From the NCBI GenBank assembly GCA_043798715.1, contig JAZDOK010000004.1, forward strand, positions 1 to 64,000: a stretch of DNA of 64,000 bases. Reading direction: 5' to 3'. Positions 24,882 to 32,420 of this stretch are shown in pieces. This stretch comes from JAZDOK01 sp043798715 (GTDB lineage: Bacteria > Vulcanimicrobiota > JAZDOK01). Numbering within the stretch: the stretch's first letter is position 1; every line of letters begins with the position of its first letter. The position numbers and the translations under genes were made by a program. The notes under the pieces were generated by a model. The model saw nothing but the letters and a program-made list of their open reading frames with translations. It was not told where the DNA came from and did not search any database.

Positions 24882-26129
24882 TTGAAAGCGTTCGATATCA
24901 TCAAATACGGGACGGCGGAGATTATCTCCGAGGTGGATCTTCTGGGCAAAATGAAAAAGAGCGAAGAGGAGGGGAGGCCCCTCAGGGTGAAACTGGGGCT
25001 CGATCCCACGGCGCCTCATATCCACCTGGGCTTTGCCGTGGTCTTGAGGAAATTGCGTCAATTTCAGGATCTGGGCCATGAGGTGCACCTCATCATAGGA
25101 GATTTCACCGCCCGCATCGGCGATCCCACCGGAAAATCGGAAAGCCGGAAGATGCTCACTCCCGAGGAGATTGAGGAAAACGCCCGGACCTACAAGGAGC
25201 AGCTTTCCGTCATCCTGGACCCGGAAAAGACCGTCGTCTCCTACAACAGCAAATGGCTGGCTCCACTCAAATTCGAGGACATCATCTCGCTTTCTTCCCG
25301 TTTCACGGTGGCCCGGATCCTGGAGCGGGACGATTTTGAAAAACGCTATAAAGGCGGCCGTCCCATCGGTCTGCACGAGGTCCTCTATCCGATGATGCAG
25401 GCCCATGACTCGGTGGCTGTCCGGGCGGACGTGGAGCTGGGCGGCACCGATCAGGTCTTCAATATCCTGGCGGGGCGGGAGCTTCAGCGGGAATTCGGCC
25501 AGGAGCCCCAGGTGGCGCTTCTCATGCCTATACTGGTGGGCCTGGACGGAGTCAACAAAATGTCCAAGAGCCTGGGGAATTACGTGGGAATCACCGATCC
25601 CCCGGCCGATATGTTCGGAAAACTGATGTCCATTCCCGACGAGATCATCCCGGATTACATCCGCCTGGCGACGGGACTTCCGCAGGCTGCTGCTGCTGAT
25701 ATGGAAGAGGGACTGAAGACGGGGCGTCTTCATCCGATGGATGCCAAAAAGAAGATGGCTTTCGAGGTGGTCCGCCTCTATCACTCGGAAGAACTGGCCC
25801 GCTGGGCCCAGGCGCAATTTGAAACCGTCGTTCAAAACAAGGGCCTGCCCGAGCGGATGCCCCGGGTCAACTTGAACGAGAGCGATCTTTCCAACGGACG
25901 GATCTGGGTGGTCAACCTTCTGGTGCTGGCCAACCTTGCCGAATCCAAAAGGGATGCCAGGCGTCTTATCGCCCAGGGCGGGGTTTCGCTGGACGGGGAG
26001 AAGGTATCCTCCCCGGATCTGGATCTTGAGATCCGGAACGGGATGGTTTTAAAGGTCGGTTCCAAGAATTTCGCCCAGGTTTTCATGGAAGATGCCTCAT
26101 CCTCCAGGATGGCCTCAGTGGCCGAATGA
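24882..26129 (+). CDS. tyrS: Tyrosyl-tRNA synthetase
   Basis: The 415-residue class I synthetase starts at TTG 24882 after GAGGAA. 'LGLDPTAPHIHLGFAVVL' carries the HIGH-type motif and 'NKMSKSLGNYVG' the KMSKS motif. 'IIGDFTARIGDPTGKSE' and 'ELGGTDQVFNILAGREL' line the tyrosine pocket. A C-terminal S4 RNA-binding domain is visible from 'NLLVLANLAESKRDARRLIA' on. It charges tRNA-Tyr in the cytoplasm. Two tRNA genes follow from their own promoter. Confidence 0.95.
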   Translation: MKAFDIIKYGTAEIISEVDLLGKMKKSEEEGRPLRVKLGLDPTAPHIHLGFAVVLRKLRQFQDLGHEVHLIIGDFTARIGDPTGKSESRKMLTPEEIEENARTYKEQLSVILDPEKTVVSYNSKWLAPLKFEDIISLSSRFTVARILERDDFEKRYKGGRPIGLHEVLYPMMQAHDSVAVRADVELGGTDQVFNILAGRELQREFGQEPQVALLMPILVGLDGVNKMSKSLGNYVGITDPPADMFGKLMSIPDEIIPDYIRLATGLPQAAAADMEEGLKTGRLHPMDAKKKMAFEVVRLYHSEELARWAQAQFETVVQNKGLPERMPRVNLNESDLSNGRIWVVNLLVLANLAESKRDARRLIAQGGVSLDGEKVSSPDLDLEIRNGMVLKVGSKNFAQVFMEDASSSRMASVAE

Positions 26130-26144
26130 GGAGGGAAAAGTTGC

Positions 26145-26173
26145 TTGACACGTTCGGGTGGATATGATAAGCT
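26145..26173 (+). promoter_or_regulatory. Promoter of the tRNA-Ile/tRNA-Ala unit
   Basis: A perfect -35 box TTGACA (26145-26150) is followed 17 bases later by TAAGCT (26168-26173), 12 bases before the tRNA-Ile gene. The -10 box is weak, and TATGAT at 26163 is closer to consensus but badly spaced. Confidence 0.5.
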
Positions 26174-26185
26174 TTAGCTGCATTA

Positions 26186-26262
26186 GGGCCTTTAGCTCAG
26201 TTGGTTAGAGCGCGCCCCTGATAAGGGCGAGGCGTGTGGTTCGAGTCCACAAAGGCCCACCA
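26186..26262 (+). tRNA. tRNA-Ile (GAT)
   Basis: The 77-nt cloverleaf has acceptor GGGCCTT/AAGGCCC, a TTCGAGTCC T-arm, anticodon GAT at 26220-26222 and an encoded CCA end. Confidence 0.97.
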
Positions 26263-26311
26263 TGTTTTTCTGTTCTAGTCTTAAGTTTCCAGCCTGTAGT
26301 TTCCAGATCGT

Positions 26312-26387
26312 GGGGCTGTAGCTCAGCTGGGAGAGCGCCTCCCTTGCACGGAGGAGGTCGTCGGTTCGAGCCCGTCCAGCTCCACCA
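26312..26387 (+). tRNA. tRNA-Ala (TGC)
   Basis: The 76-nt cloverleaf has acceptor GGGGCTG/CAGCTCC (one G-U pair), anticodon TGC at 26345-26347 and an encoded CCA end. The Ile-Ala order is the one usually found inside rRNA spacers, but no rRNA flanks it here. Confidence 0.97.
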
Positions 26388-26388
26388 A

Positions 26389-26414
26389 AAAAGAACCACT
26401 CCGGTTCTTTTTTT
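26389..26414 (+). terminator. Rho-independent terminator of the tRNA unit
   Basis: A 9-bp stem AAAAGAACC/GGTTCTTTT with loop ACTCC runs into a T tract immediately after tRNA-Ala. Confidence 0.85.
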
Positions 26415-26544
26415 CTTTCCCCGTGAATACTCCACCGCTATGCCCTGCGTATGCTCCTTGAGCGCTTTGTGGGCGCATCGGGAGATGAAGCGGATTATCT
26501 GCTCGAAGTCTCCTTCGTCGGCGGAGCGCAATTGTCAAGGATCA

Positions 26545-26561
26545 ACAGGCTGTCCGAAAAT
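26545..26561 (+). repeat. Isolated IS1182-type terminal repeat
   Basis: The 17 bases ACAGGCTGTCCGAAAAT match the right end of the IS at 28413-28429 exactly and its left end (26751-26767) with one mismatch. The 460 bases from 26388 to 26847 otherwise hold the tRNA terminator, a possible fragment of an unknown minus-strand reading frame (about 26420-26531, 'FEQIIRFISRCAHKALKE'), this IS end and the REP-like palindrome. Confidence 0.6.
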
Positions 26562-26638
26562 AGAAATTGAATAATTTATGCCAGTCACGAATTCCCTGAA
26601 AAAAACAAGCGTCTCCTTTATCCTTCTCGCTTCGTTTC

Positions 26639-26735
26639 CGTTCGTGGTGAGCCCTGAGCCGTGAGTCGGTCGAACGGCCGAAGGGTCGAACCATGAACGG
26701 ATGGGTCTTGCCCTTCGACAGGCTCAGGGCGAACG
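26639..26735. repeat. REP/MITE-like palindromic element
   Basis: Its outer arms are CGTTCG...GCCCTGAGCC and GGCTCAGGGCGAACG, with smaller imperfect arms CGTTCGTGG/CCATGAACG inside. It lies between two IS1182-type left ends. Elements containing CCTTCGACAGGCTCAGG are common dispersed palindromes in bacterial genomes. Confidence 0.6.
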
Positions 26736-26750
26736 GGTAACATTGGGGGC

Positions 26751-28429
26751 ACAGGCTGTCAGAAAATAGTTTTCCAATTCAGTAGGAAAAATCCTTTTTA
26801 TGTCGGATCTATCCAGGAAAGAAACAATCATTTTCCTGGAGGCAACGATGAGCAAATTTAGAGGAGTCAACCGCAACCAGCTTTTTCTTCTGCCCCCTTC
26901 CATTGAGGACTTTGTCCCGGAAGGACACATGGCCCGCCTGGTGGACGAGGTCGTGGAGGGCCTGTGTACCCATGAGATCGAGGAGAAATACAGCCACCTT
27001 GGGAGAAAAGCCTACGAGCCCAAGATGCTCATTAAAATACTTTTCTATGGCTATTCCACTGGAGACAGAAGTTCGAGGAAGCTGGCCAGGAAATGCGAAA
27101 TGGACTTGGCCTATCTGTACCTGGGCGGGATGGAGAGGCCGGACTTTCGGACCATCAGCGACTTTCGGAAGAACAATCTTGAGGCGTTGAAGGGATACTT
27201 TAGAGACATCGTTCTTTTCTGCCGGGGGGCTGGTTTAGGGCGAGGTCAAGCGATCTTTATCGATGGCACGAAGATCAGGGCAAACGCGGCGGCAAAGAGG
27301 ACGAAGAAAAAGGAGAAACTGGATGAACTGATTCGGGAAACGGATGCGGAAATTGAGAGAATTTTCCGTGAGGCGAAGGATGTTGACGAGGCTGAGGACC
27401 GAGAGTATGGGGAGAGACGAGGAGATGAATTGCCTCCTGAATTACAGAAGGCCTCTGATCGCCGCCGCCGTCTTGAGGAAGCAAAGAAGCGTCTGGAGGC
27501 GGAAGGGTTAAAGAAGGTAAATGTAACGGACCCGGAGGCACAGATGATGAAGGAGCGTCACGGAGTGATCCGCCCCTGCTACAATGGGCAGTGTTCAGTG
27601 ACTGAGGACGGGTTGATTGTGGCACAGGACCTTGTCCGCGAAGCGAACGACAAGAACCAGTTGAAGCCGATGGTGGAAAAGTCACGTGAGATTATTGGAG
27701 GAAATTTAGAGCAGGTCGTTGCGGACGCTGGGTATGGGACGTATGAGAATCTGGAATATATCAAGAAGGCTGGATTGGACGGCTATGTGCACGATTTTGC
27801 CGGTGAGATCAGGAGAATATTGACAGGAGACAAGGAGAGAAATCGGTATCACCGTTTCAACTTTGTGTATGAGAAAGAGAAAGACTGTTATCTTTGTCCA
27901 GAGGGGAAGGTGCTGCGCTTCTTCAAGGAGCGTCACTTCCGAAGGCAGCACCTTTTAATTTACAAGGGCCAAGCGTGTGGAGTTTGTCCGGTTCGGGAGA
28001 AATGCACGAAGGAGAAGTATCGAACTATTTCCAATGGCGAACGGACGGGCCTTGTGTTGGAGATGCTGGAGAAGCTCCGGAGCGAGGCTGGGGGAAAGAT
28101 ATACAAGAAGCGGATGGGCACGGTGGAGCCTGTTTACGGGAACATAAAGGAGAACATTGGATTCAGGCGATTTTTACTGCGTGGCAAAGGGAAGGCAAGC
28201 GGTGAGTTTGCCTTGATGTGTATCGGTCACAATCTTGGGAAGCTGTTTCGGGGGATAAAAGCGAAGGCCGAAGAGATGGGGAAGGGGATGAAGGCCATAT
28301 TGGAGGAAGTAGCTGAGAGGTTAAGCAGCGCCTTCCTTGTTCAAAGTGGGATTTTCAGTGCATAGAGCTAATGAGCTTCCTCCTTTTTTACTTTATTGAG
28401 GTGCCAAATGGCATTTTCGGACAGCCTGT
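26751..28429 (+). mobile_element. IS1182-family insertion sequence
   Basis: The element is about 1.68 kb long. It is bounded by 17-bp inverted repeats ACAGGCTGTCAGAAAAT (left) and, reverse-complemented, ACAGGCTGTCCGAAAAT (right, 28413-28429), with one mismatch. It contains one transposase gene. The right end abuts a histidine kinase coding fragment whose 5' part is not on the left side, so the insertion was accompanied or followed by a deletion. Confidence 0.85.
26848..28365 (+). CDS. IS1182-family DDE transposase
   Basis: The product has 505 residues from ATG 26848, preceded by GGAGG. The N-terminal DUF772-type domain reads 'NQLFLLPPSIEDFVPEGH' and 'DRSSRKLARKCEMDLAY'. Catalytic acidic residues fit 'AIFIDGTKIRANAA' (D), 'VVADAGYGTYENL' (D) and 'GTVEPVYGNIKENIGFRRF' (E). 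A zinc-type cysteine cluster ('CYLCPEGK', 'CGVCPVREKC') lies between the last two, as usual for this family. The frame is intact, so the element may still be mobile. The insertion between the DDE residues is rich in charged helices. Confidence 0.9.
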   Translation: MSKFRGVNRNQLFLLPPSIEDFVPEGHMARLVDEVVEGLCTHEIEEKYSHLGRKAYEPKMLIKILFYGYSTGDRSSRKLARKCEMDLAYLYLGGMERPDFRTISDFRKNNLEALKGYFRDIVLFCRGAGLGRGQAIFIDGTKIRANAAAKRTKKKEKLDELIRETDAEIERIFREAKDVDEAEDREYGERRGDELPPELQKASDRRRRLEEAKKRLEAEGLKKVNVTDPEAQMMKERHGVIRPCYNGQCSVTEDGLIVAQDLVREANDKNQLKPMVEKSREIIGGNLEQVVADAGYGTYENLEYIKKAGLDGYVHDFAGEIRRILTGDKERNRYHRFNFVYEKEKDCYLCPEGKVLRFFKERHFRRQHLLIYKGQACGVCPVREKCTKEKYRTISNGERTGLVLEMLEKLRSEAGGKIYKKRMGTVEPVYGNIKENIGFRRFLLRGKGKASGEFALMCIGHNLGKLFRGIKAKAEEMGKGMKAILEEVAERLSSAFLVQSGIFSA

Positions 28430-28644
28430 CAATATCTGACACGGGAACCGGCATACAGCCTGAAAATATAGAAAAGGTATTCGAACCCCTGTTCACCACC
28501 AAGGCGAAGGGAATCGGCCTGGGCCTGGCCATCTCCCGGATGCTGGTGGCGGCGCATAAAGGCAGTCTCCTTCTTGACAGCGAGTTCGGCAGTGGCAGTA
28601 TTTTCACCCTGAGACTTCCTGCATATGCGGAGGAGGAAAAGTAA
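28430..28644 (+). pseudogene. C-terminal fragment of a sensor histidine kinase, truncated by the IS
   Basis: Only the end of the HATPase domain remains. 'SISDTGTGI' is the G1 box, 'VFEPLFTTKAKGIGLGLAIS' the F and G2 boxes, and 'GSLLLDSEFGSGSIFTLRLP' the final strands. The frame enters directly from the IS end. The dimerisation and sensor domains are absent from the other side of the IS. The stop codon is one base before the response regulator start, so kinase and regulator were once an operon. Confidence 0.85.
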
Positions 28645-28645
28645 G

Positions 28646-29029
28646 TTGGAAGAAGCGACCCGCATTCTGATCGTTGACGATAACGCCGACATCCGCGCTA
28701 CCATGTCCCTGATCCTGAAATTTCAGGGATACAATGTTTCCACCGCCTGCAACGGCCGGGAGGCAATTGAAAGGGTCAGCGAGCAGCCATTCGACGTCAC
28801 GTTTATGGACATAAAGATGCCGGTCATGGACGGAGTGGAAAGTTTCAAACGGATCCATGAGATGAAACCCGATGCGGTGGTGGTGATGATGACCGCCTAC
28901 GCCGTCGAGGACCTCGTCCAGGAAGCGCGGCTAAAAGGGGCTTATGGAATAGTCTACAAGCCCGTGGATATGGAAAGGCTTATTGAACTCATCGAATCCG
29001 TAAAAAACAAAAAAGCAGACAAAATGTAA
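28646..29029 (+). CDS. Single-domain response regulator (CheY-like receiver)
   Basis: The product has 127 residues from TTG 28646, with GGAGG upstream in the kinase tail. 'ILIVDDNADIRATMSLIL' gives the acidic pair, 'DVTFMDIKMPVMDGVESF' the phosphorylatable aspartate, 'VMMTAYA' the switch threonine and 'GIVYKPVDMERL' the invariant lysine. No output domain follows. Because its cognate kinase is truncated, this regulator is probably orphaned, and expression may now depend on the IS. Confidence 0.9.
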   Translation: MEEATRILIVDDNADIRATMSLILKFQGYNVSTACNGREAIERVSEQPFDVTFMDIKMPVMDGVESFKRIHEMKPDAVVVMMTAYAVEDLVQEARLKGAYGIVYKPVDMERLIELIESVKNKKADKM

Positions 29030-29124
29030 ACCGCCATTGCGACCCAGTCACTTAATGAGTGACAGTATCACCCGCTATTCACCAACCGCTCGCAAAAAGA
29101 GGTTTGTCACTCACAAATGGCGGT
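29030..29124. repeat. Nested inverted repeats between the response regulator and relE
   Basis: ACCGCCATT (29030-29038) and AATGGCGGT (29116-29124) form an outer inverted repeat. A perfect hairpin GTCACT-taatg-AGTGAC lies at 29047-29063. The outer right arm overlaps the end of relE. It may be a bidirectional terminator or a small non-autonomous element. Confidence 0.4.
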
Positions 29125-29371
29125 AGACATCCGAACGATGTGCAATTTTTACGATGAGAACTTGTTTTTCTTTATCCTCGATCGAATACAGGATGCGGTA
29201 CTCACCCTGATCAACCCGGTAGGCATCTTTTATCCCTTTCAATGCCTTGCAATCCTGAGGCCTGGGATTTTTTTGCAGCAAAAGAGCCTTCATGACGACC
29301 TGTTTGAAGATTTTCGGGGGAAAATCAAGAAGCGCTTTGACCACGTGCTCCTTGAACTCAACGCGATACAT
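29111..29371 (-). CDS. relE: RelE/ParE-family toxin
   Basis: The 86-residue product has the RelE fold pattern: 'MYRVEFKEHVVKALLDFP', 'DCKALKGIKDAYRVDQGEYR' and 'ILYSIEDKEKQVLIVKIAHR'. The conserved basic residues of mRNA-cleaving RelE toxins (R in 'YRVDQGEYR', K/R near the end) are present. Such toxins cleave mRNA in the ribosomal A site. It shares its start codon region with the last base of the antitoxin gene, so the pair is translationally coupled. Confidence 0.9.
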   Translation of the reverse strand: MYRVEFKEHVVKALLDFPPKIFKQVVMKALLLQKNPRPQDCKALKGIKDAYRVDQGEYRILYSIEDKEKQVLIVKIAHRSDVYRHL

Positions 29372-29655
29372 TATTTCTTCTTGCCAGGGGTGAGTTTTGT
29401 TTTTTGACGCCCTTCATAGCGGCGAACAACCTCCGCCAAAGGAATCGTTTTCCCCCCCATGGCCAGTGCTTCTTGAAAAAGCCGCGTATCGAGCTCTTCT
29501 TCCATCTCTTCAAAGCGCTTGAGTTCCTCGATATTGATCAGAGCCGCAACGGGTTTCCCCTTGCGACTGATGATCACCCTTTCCTTCCCGTAGGTCACCA
29601 TCCCGATCAATTCGGAGAATTTGCTCTTTGCTTCCGTAGCATTTGTGGAAAACAT
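29371..29655 (-). CDS. Phd/YefM-family antitoxin
   Basis: The 94-residue product carries the Phd/YefM N-terminal DNA-binding fold: 'NATEAKSKFSELIGMV', 'ERVIISRKGKPVAALINIEE' and 'LKRFEEMEEELDTRLFQEA'. A flexible toxin-binding C-terminus ends 'KTKLTPGKKK'. It precedes and overlaps the toxin gene, the usual order for autoregulated type II systems. A Phd-type antitoxin with a RelE-type toxin is a common combination. Confidence 0.9.
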   Translation of the reverse strand: MFSTNATEAKSKFSELIGMVTYGKERVIISRKGKPVAALINIEELKRFEEMEEELDTRLFQEALAMGGKTIPLAEVVRRYEGRQKTKLTPGKKK

Positions 29656-29682
29656 GATCTCGGCTCCCTATTCTATAAGTCA

Positions 29683-29739
29683 TTTTGACTCATTTGACCT
29701 TTCTGACTTTATTATACTCCTGCCGGGAGAAAAAGTAAA
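29683..29739 (-). promoter_or_regulatory. Promoter and probable operator of the phd-relE operon
   Basis: On the minus strand, TTTACT (29734-29739) and TATAAT (29711-29716) are 17 bases apart. Between the -10 box and the antitoxin start, three TTTGAC-like direct repeats at 9-10 base spacing and the palindrome GTCAaaaTGAC (29683-29710) look like an antitoxin-binding site. Confidence 0.55.
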
Positions 29740-29847
29740 TAGTTCTCCCTTAAGCCGTACGTCGAAAATTCACCCCAGGATGTGCCCCCGTCACCCCTTT
29801 ATGGCTGTGAAAGAATGGTGATGACCGCGATTTCTCCTTGCCCCGGG

Positions 29848-29913
29848 CCCCCGGACGATTTGTTCTTCAGAAAATCTCTTCTTCATAAGTCCCCCTTTCA
29901 CAACTTGATTATA
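29848..29913 (-). pseudogene. Remnant of an IS3-type transposase orfA (5' end only)
   Basis: On the minus strand a TATAAT box (29908-29913) and the purine-rich GGGGGA precede an ATG at 29886 that encodes 'MKKRFSEEQIVR', the typical opening of IS3-group OrfA proteins. Similarity stops after 12 codons. The 384-base gap 29656-30039 otherwise contains the toxin-antitoxin promoter and the hairpin at 29980. Confidence 0.5.
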
Positions 29914-29979
29914 CCAAATTTTCTAAATAAAAGTTGTACGGTTTTCAGGGGACGGGTCAAACTTCCCGATGGAAAATGC

Positions 29980-30010
29980 AGGGGCGCCCCGCCAAAGGCG
30001 GGACGCCCCT
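29980..30010. repeat. GC-rich hairpin downstream of porB
   Basis: AGGGGCG-c-CCCGCC and GGCGGG-a-CGCCCCT pair around an AAA loop, with 13 base pairs and one mismatch. It begins 30 bases beyond the porB stop on the minus strand and is followed only by a short T run there. It may be the operon terminator or a dispersed palindromic repeat. Confidence 0.45.
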
Positions 30011-30039
30011 ACAAAATATTAACGCGAAACGCCTTTCAA

Positions 30040-30948
30040 CTAGACCGCGGGAACGGGTTCCCTTTTCGCTTCCGCCATGAGGCTGAAGCGGGCGATGTTG
30101 GCATCCGCGGTTTCCTGAATAGCGGCCAGTTGGCCCTGACAGTCCCCGTGAAAAAGGTGTTTGAAGCGCTTCTGAAGCTTAAGATACTCCTCGACCGGAA
30201 CTTTCTTCCCTATTTTCATCACCGAGGTAATCTTTCCGTCCTCCATCTCATAGATGGGGAAGAGCCCGGTCTGGACGGCCAGCCGCGAAAGCATGATGGT
30301 CTCGCTCACGTCGAAGCCCCAGCCGAGCGGGCAGGGAACCAGGATATGGATGTATTTCGGGCCGTTGATTTCCATGGCTTTTTTAATTTTTTTCTCCAGA
30401 TCCCTCGGGTAGGCGACGGTTGTAGTGGCAACGTATTTAGTCCCGTGCGCGGCGACGATTGCGGGAAGATCTTTTTTTGGCGTATCGTTGCCCTTGGAGG
30501 CTTTCCCGGAGGGACAGGTGGTCGTGCTGGCATAGAGCGGAGTAAGGCCGCTCCTCTGGATCCCGGTATTCATGTATCCCTCGTTGTCAAGGCAGATGGA
30601 GAGGATGTTGTGGCCTCGTTCGAGCATCCCGCTCAGGGCCCCGAAGCCGATGTCGGCCATAGCCCCGTCGCCGCCCATGGCAACTATCTGAATTCCCTTC
30701 TCCCGGCCCTGAGCCTTGAGGGCCGCCTCGATGCCGGAGGCCACCGCGGGAGCGTTTTCAAAAAGCGAGTGAATCCACGGCACCCGCCAGGCGGTACGGG
30801 GCCAGAGAGTGGTAAATATCTCCGAGCAGCCGGTGGCGTTGGCAATAATGGTGTTGGGACCGAGCACGTTGGTCAGTAGCTTCATGCCCAGAGCCTCTCC
30901 GCATCCGGCGCAGGCGGTGTGTCCAGAAGCCATGATATTATCATTCAT
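30040..30948 (-). CDS. porB: 2-oxoacid (pyruvate):ferredoxin oxidoreductase, beta subunit
   Basis: The 302-residue subunit binds thiamine diphosphate. 'HTACAGCGEALGMK' and 'NATGCSEIF' supply cysteines for the proximal [4Fe-4S] cluster, and 'VAMGGDGAMADIGFGALSGM' plus 'DNEGYMNTGIQRSG' form the TPP/Mg site. 'VPCPLGWGFD' is typical of PorB. With PorA, PorD and PorG it oxidises pyruvate to acetyl-CoA and CO2 with reduction of ferredoxin, or runs in reverse. It overlaps porA by one base and is last in the operon. Confidence 0.92.
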   Translation of the reverse strand: MNDNIMASGHTACAGCGEALGMKLLTNVLGPNTIIANATGCSEIFTTLWPRTAWRVPWIHSLFENAPAVASGIEAALKAQGREKGIQIVAMGGDGAMADIGFGALSGMLERGHNILSICLDNEGYMNTGIQRSGLTPLYASTTTCPSGKASKGNDTPKKDLPAIVAAHGTKYVATTTVAYPRDLEKKIKKAMEINGPKYIHILVPCPLGWGFDVSETIMLSRLAVQTGLFPIYEMEDGKITSVMKIGKKVPVEEYLKLQKRFKHLFHGDCQGQLAAIQETADANIARFSLMAEAKREPVPAV

Positions 30949-32147
30949 TATTTTGCACCTCCGAGCATTTCCTCTTTGAGTCCGACGAACTTGAACGGCA
31001 CCGGGGATTCTTCCGCCTCCAGAACCAGCATCTCCAGAAAATTCATGGGGATGTCGCGTCCGCCCAGACCGATAATGAAGTTGCTCATGCGGGGCGGATC
31101 CTCCATCTCCATGAAGAGGCTTCGAATCTCCGTCCCGAGGATCCCGCCCTGTCCCAGGGATACGGCTTTTTCCAGCACGATTACGTTTTGAGCATCTTTG
31201 AGAGCATCGTAAATTTCCTGATCCGGGAAAGGCCGGTGGCAGCGCACTTTGACGACGCCCATCTTCCGCCCCTGGCCCTTCATTTCGTCGGAGAGCTCCT
31301 TTAAGGTTGAGACGATGGAACCCATGGCGACAACGACCGTTTCAGCGTCCTCAATATTGTAGGTCTCGATTAGATCCCCGCCGAAGCGCCCGAAGGTCTT
31401 GCCGAATTCCCGTGCGACCTCCTTGATGACCTTTTTGGAATCTTCCACGGCTTTGTGCAGGGAGTAGCGAATCTCCATGTAACTGTCGGGATCCGCGAAG
31501 GCCCCGAGGGTCATGGGCTTCTTCACATCCAGGTAGATCTCCGGCTTATATGGAGGCAGAAATTTGTCGGTCATGGCCTGATCGAGGAGTTCCACCGGCT
31601 CGGAGGTGTGGGTCAGGATAAAGCCGTCCACCCCGATCATGACCGGCAGGCGCACCTCGGGATGCTCCGCGATCCGGTAGGCCTGAGGTATCATGTCAAT
31701 CCCTTCCTGGATGTCCTCGGCGTAGAGCTGGATCCAGCCGGCGTCTCGCACTGAGATGGAATCCTGGTGGTCATTCCAGATATTAAGCGGCGCCGAGACG
31801 GAGCGGTTGGCGCACATAAGGACAATCGGGAGACGCATCCCGGCGATGTTGTAAAGGACTTCGATCATGAGGAGAAGGCCCTGCGAGGTCGTGGCGGTAA
31901 AGGTGCGGACGCCGGTGGCGCTGGCCCCAAGGCAGACTGAGGCGGCCGAATGTTCGCTCTCCACGCGGACATATTCCGTATCAAGTTCCCCGTTGGCCAC
32001 TATCTTCGAGAGCTCCTCGACGATATGAGTCTGGGGAGTAATTGGATAGGCCGAGATGACGTGGGGCCGGCAGACCTTCACGGCATCGGCAAAGGCTTTA
32101 GAGCCTTCCATCATTGTCATTTTTTCCAATACTGAAGCAGGAGACAT
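30948..32147 (-). CDS. porA: 2-oxoacid (pyruvate):ferredoxin oxidoreductase, alpha subunit
   Basis: The 399-residue subunit has 'ISAYPITPQTHIVEELS' at the N-terminus and 'EYVRVESEHSAASVCLGAS' around the substrate site. 'RTFTATTSQGLLLMIEVLYN' is a hallmark of this enzyme class, and 'GVVKVRCHRPFPDQEIYDAL' lies in the C-terminal domain. Pyruvate is the likely substrate by overall resemblance, but 2-oxoisovalerate enzymes share this architecture. The gene is directly between porD and porB in a four-gene minus-strand operon. Confidence 0.92.
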   Translation of the reverse strand: MSPASVLEKMTMMEGSKAFADAVKVCRPHVISAYPITPQTHIVEELSKIVANGELDTEYVRVESEHSAASVCLGASATGVRTFTATTSQGLLLMIEVLYNIAGMRLPIVLMCANRSVSAPLNIWNDHQDSISVRDAGWIQLYAEDIQEGIDMIPQAYRIAEHPEVRLPVMIGVDGFILTHTSEPVELLDQAMTDKFLPPYKPEIYLDVKKPMTLGAFADPDSYMEIRYSLHKAVEDSKKVIKEVAREFGKTFGRFGGDLIETYNIEDAETVVVAMGSIVSTLKELSDEMKGQGRKMGVVKVRCHRPFPDQEIYDALKDAQNVIVLEKAVSLGQGGILGTEIRSLFMEMEDPPRMSNFIIGLGGRDIPMNFLEMLVLEAEESPVPFKFVGLKEEMLGGAK

Positions 32148-32417
32148 CTATTTCACCTCCAGAATCATATCTATATCCTTTACCGGGCACTCATGGGCGC
32201 AAACCCCGCAGCCCTTGCAATAATCGTAATCGGCCGTGCGGGTGGAGGAATTACCCTTCCCCTCTCCCGTGACACAGCCGTCCGGGCAGTAAATGTTGCA
32301 GAAGCCGCAGCCGGTGCACTTCTCGTGCTTCCAGACGGGCTTGAAGGTGCGCCAGGTGCCGGTCTTGTTTCCAAGGGAAGTAGCCGGTTCAGCGACTGTT
32401 CCATAAGCAAAGCTCAT
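32148..32417 (-). CDS. porD: 2-oxoacid:ferredoxin oxidoreductase, delta (ferredoxin) subunit
   Basis: The 89-residue protein has two [4Fe-4S] motifs, 'CTGCGFCNIYCPDGCV' and 'CKGCGVCAHECPVKDI'. They pass electrons from the TPP subunit towards soluble ferredoxin. The N-terminal 'TWRTFKPVW' is typical of PorD. It begins three bases after porG and its stop abuts porA. Confidence 0.93.
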   Translation of the reverse strand: MSFAYGTVAEPATSLGNKTGTWRTFKPVWKHEKCTGCGFCNIYCPDGCVTGEGKGNSSTRTADYDYCKGCGVCAHECPVKDIDMILEVK

Positions 32418-32420
32418 CTC

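Noticed and set aside
26205..26531. Minus-strand frame across tRNA-Ala and its terminator
   Set aside because: The tRNA and terminator are certain. Only a short part (about 26420-26531) looks protein-like, and it has no stop of its own, so it was noted as a possible relic, not a gene.
29782..30879. A 365-codon plus-strand frame opposite porB
   Set aside because: It mirrors the porB codons and has the composition of an antisense frame; porB is certain from its motifs.
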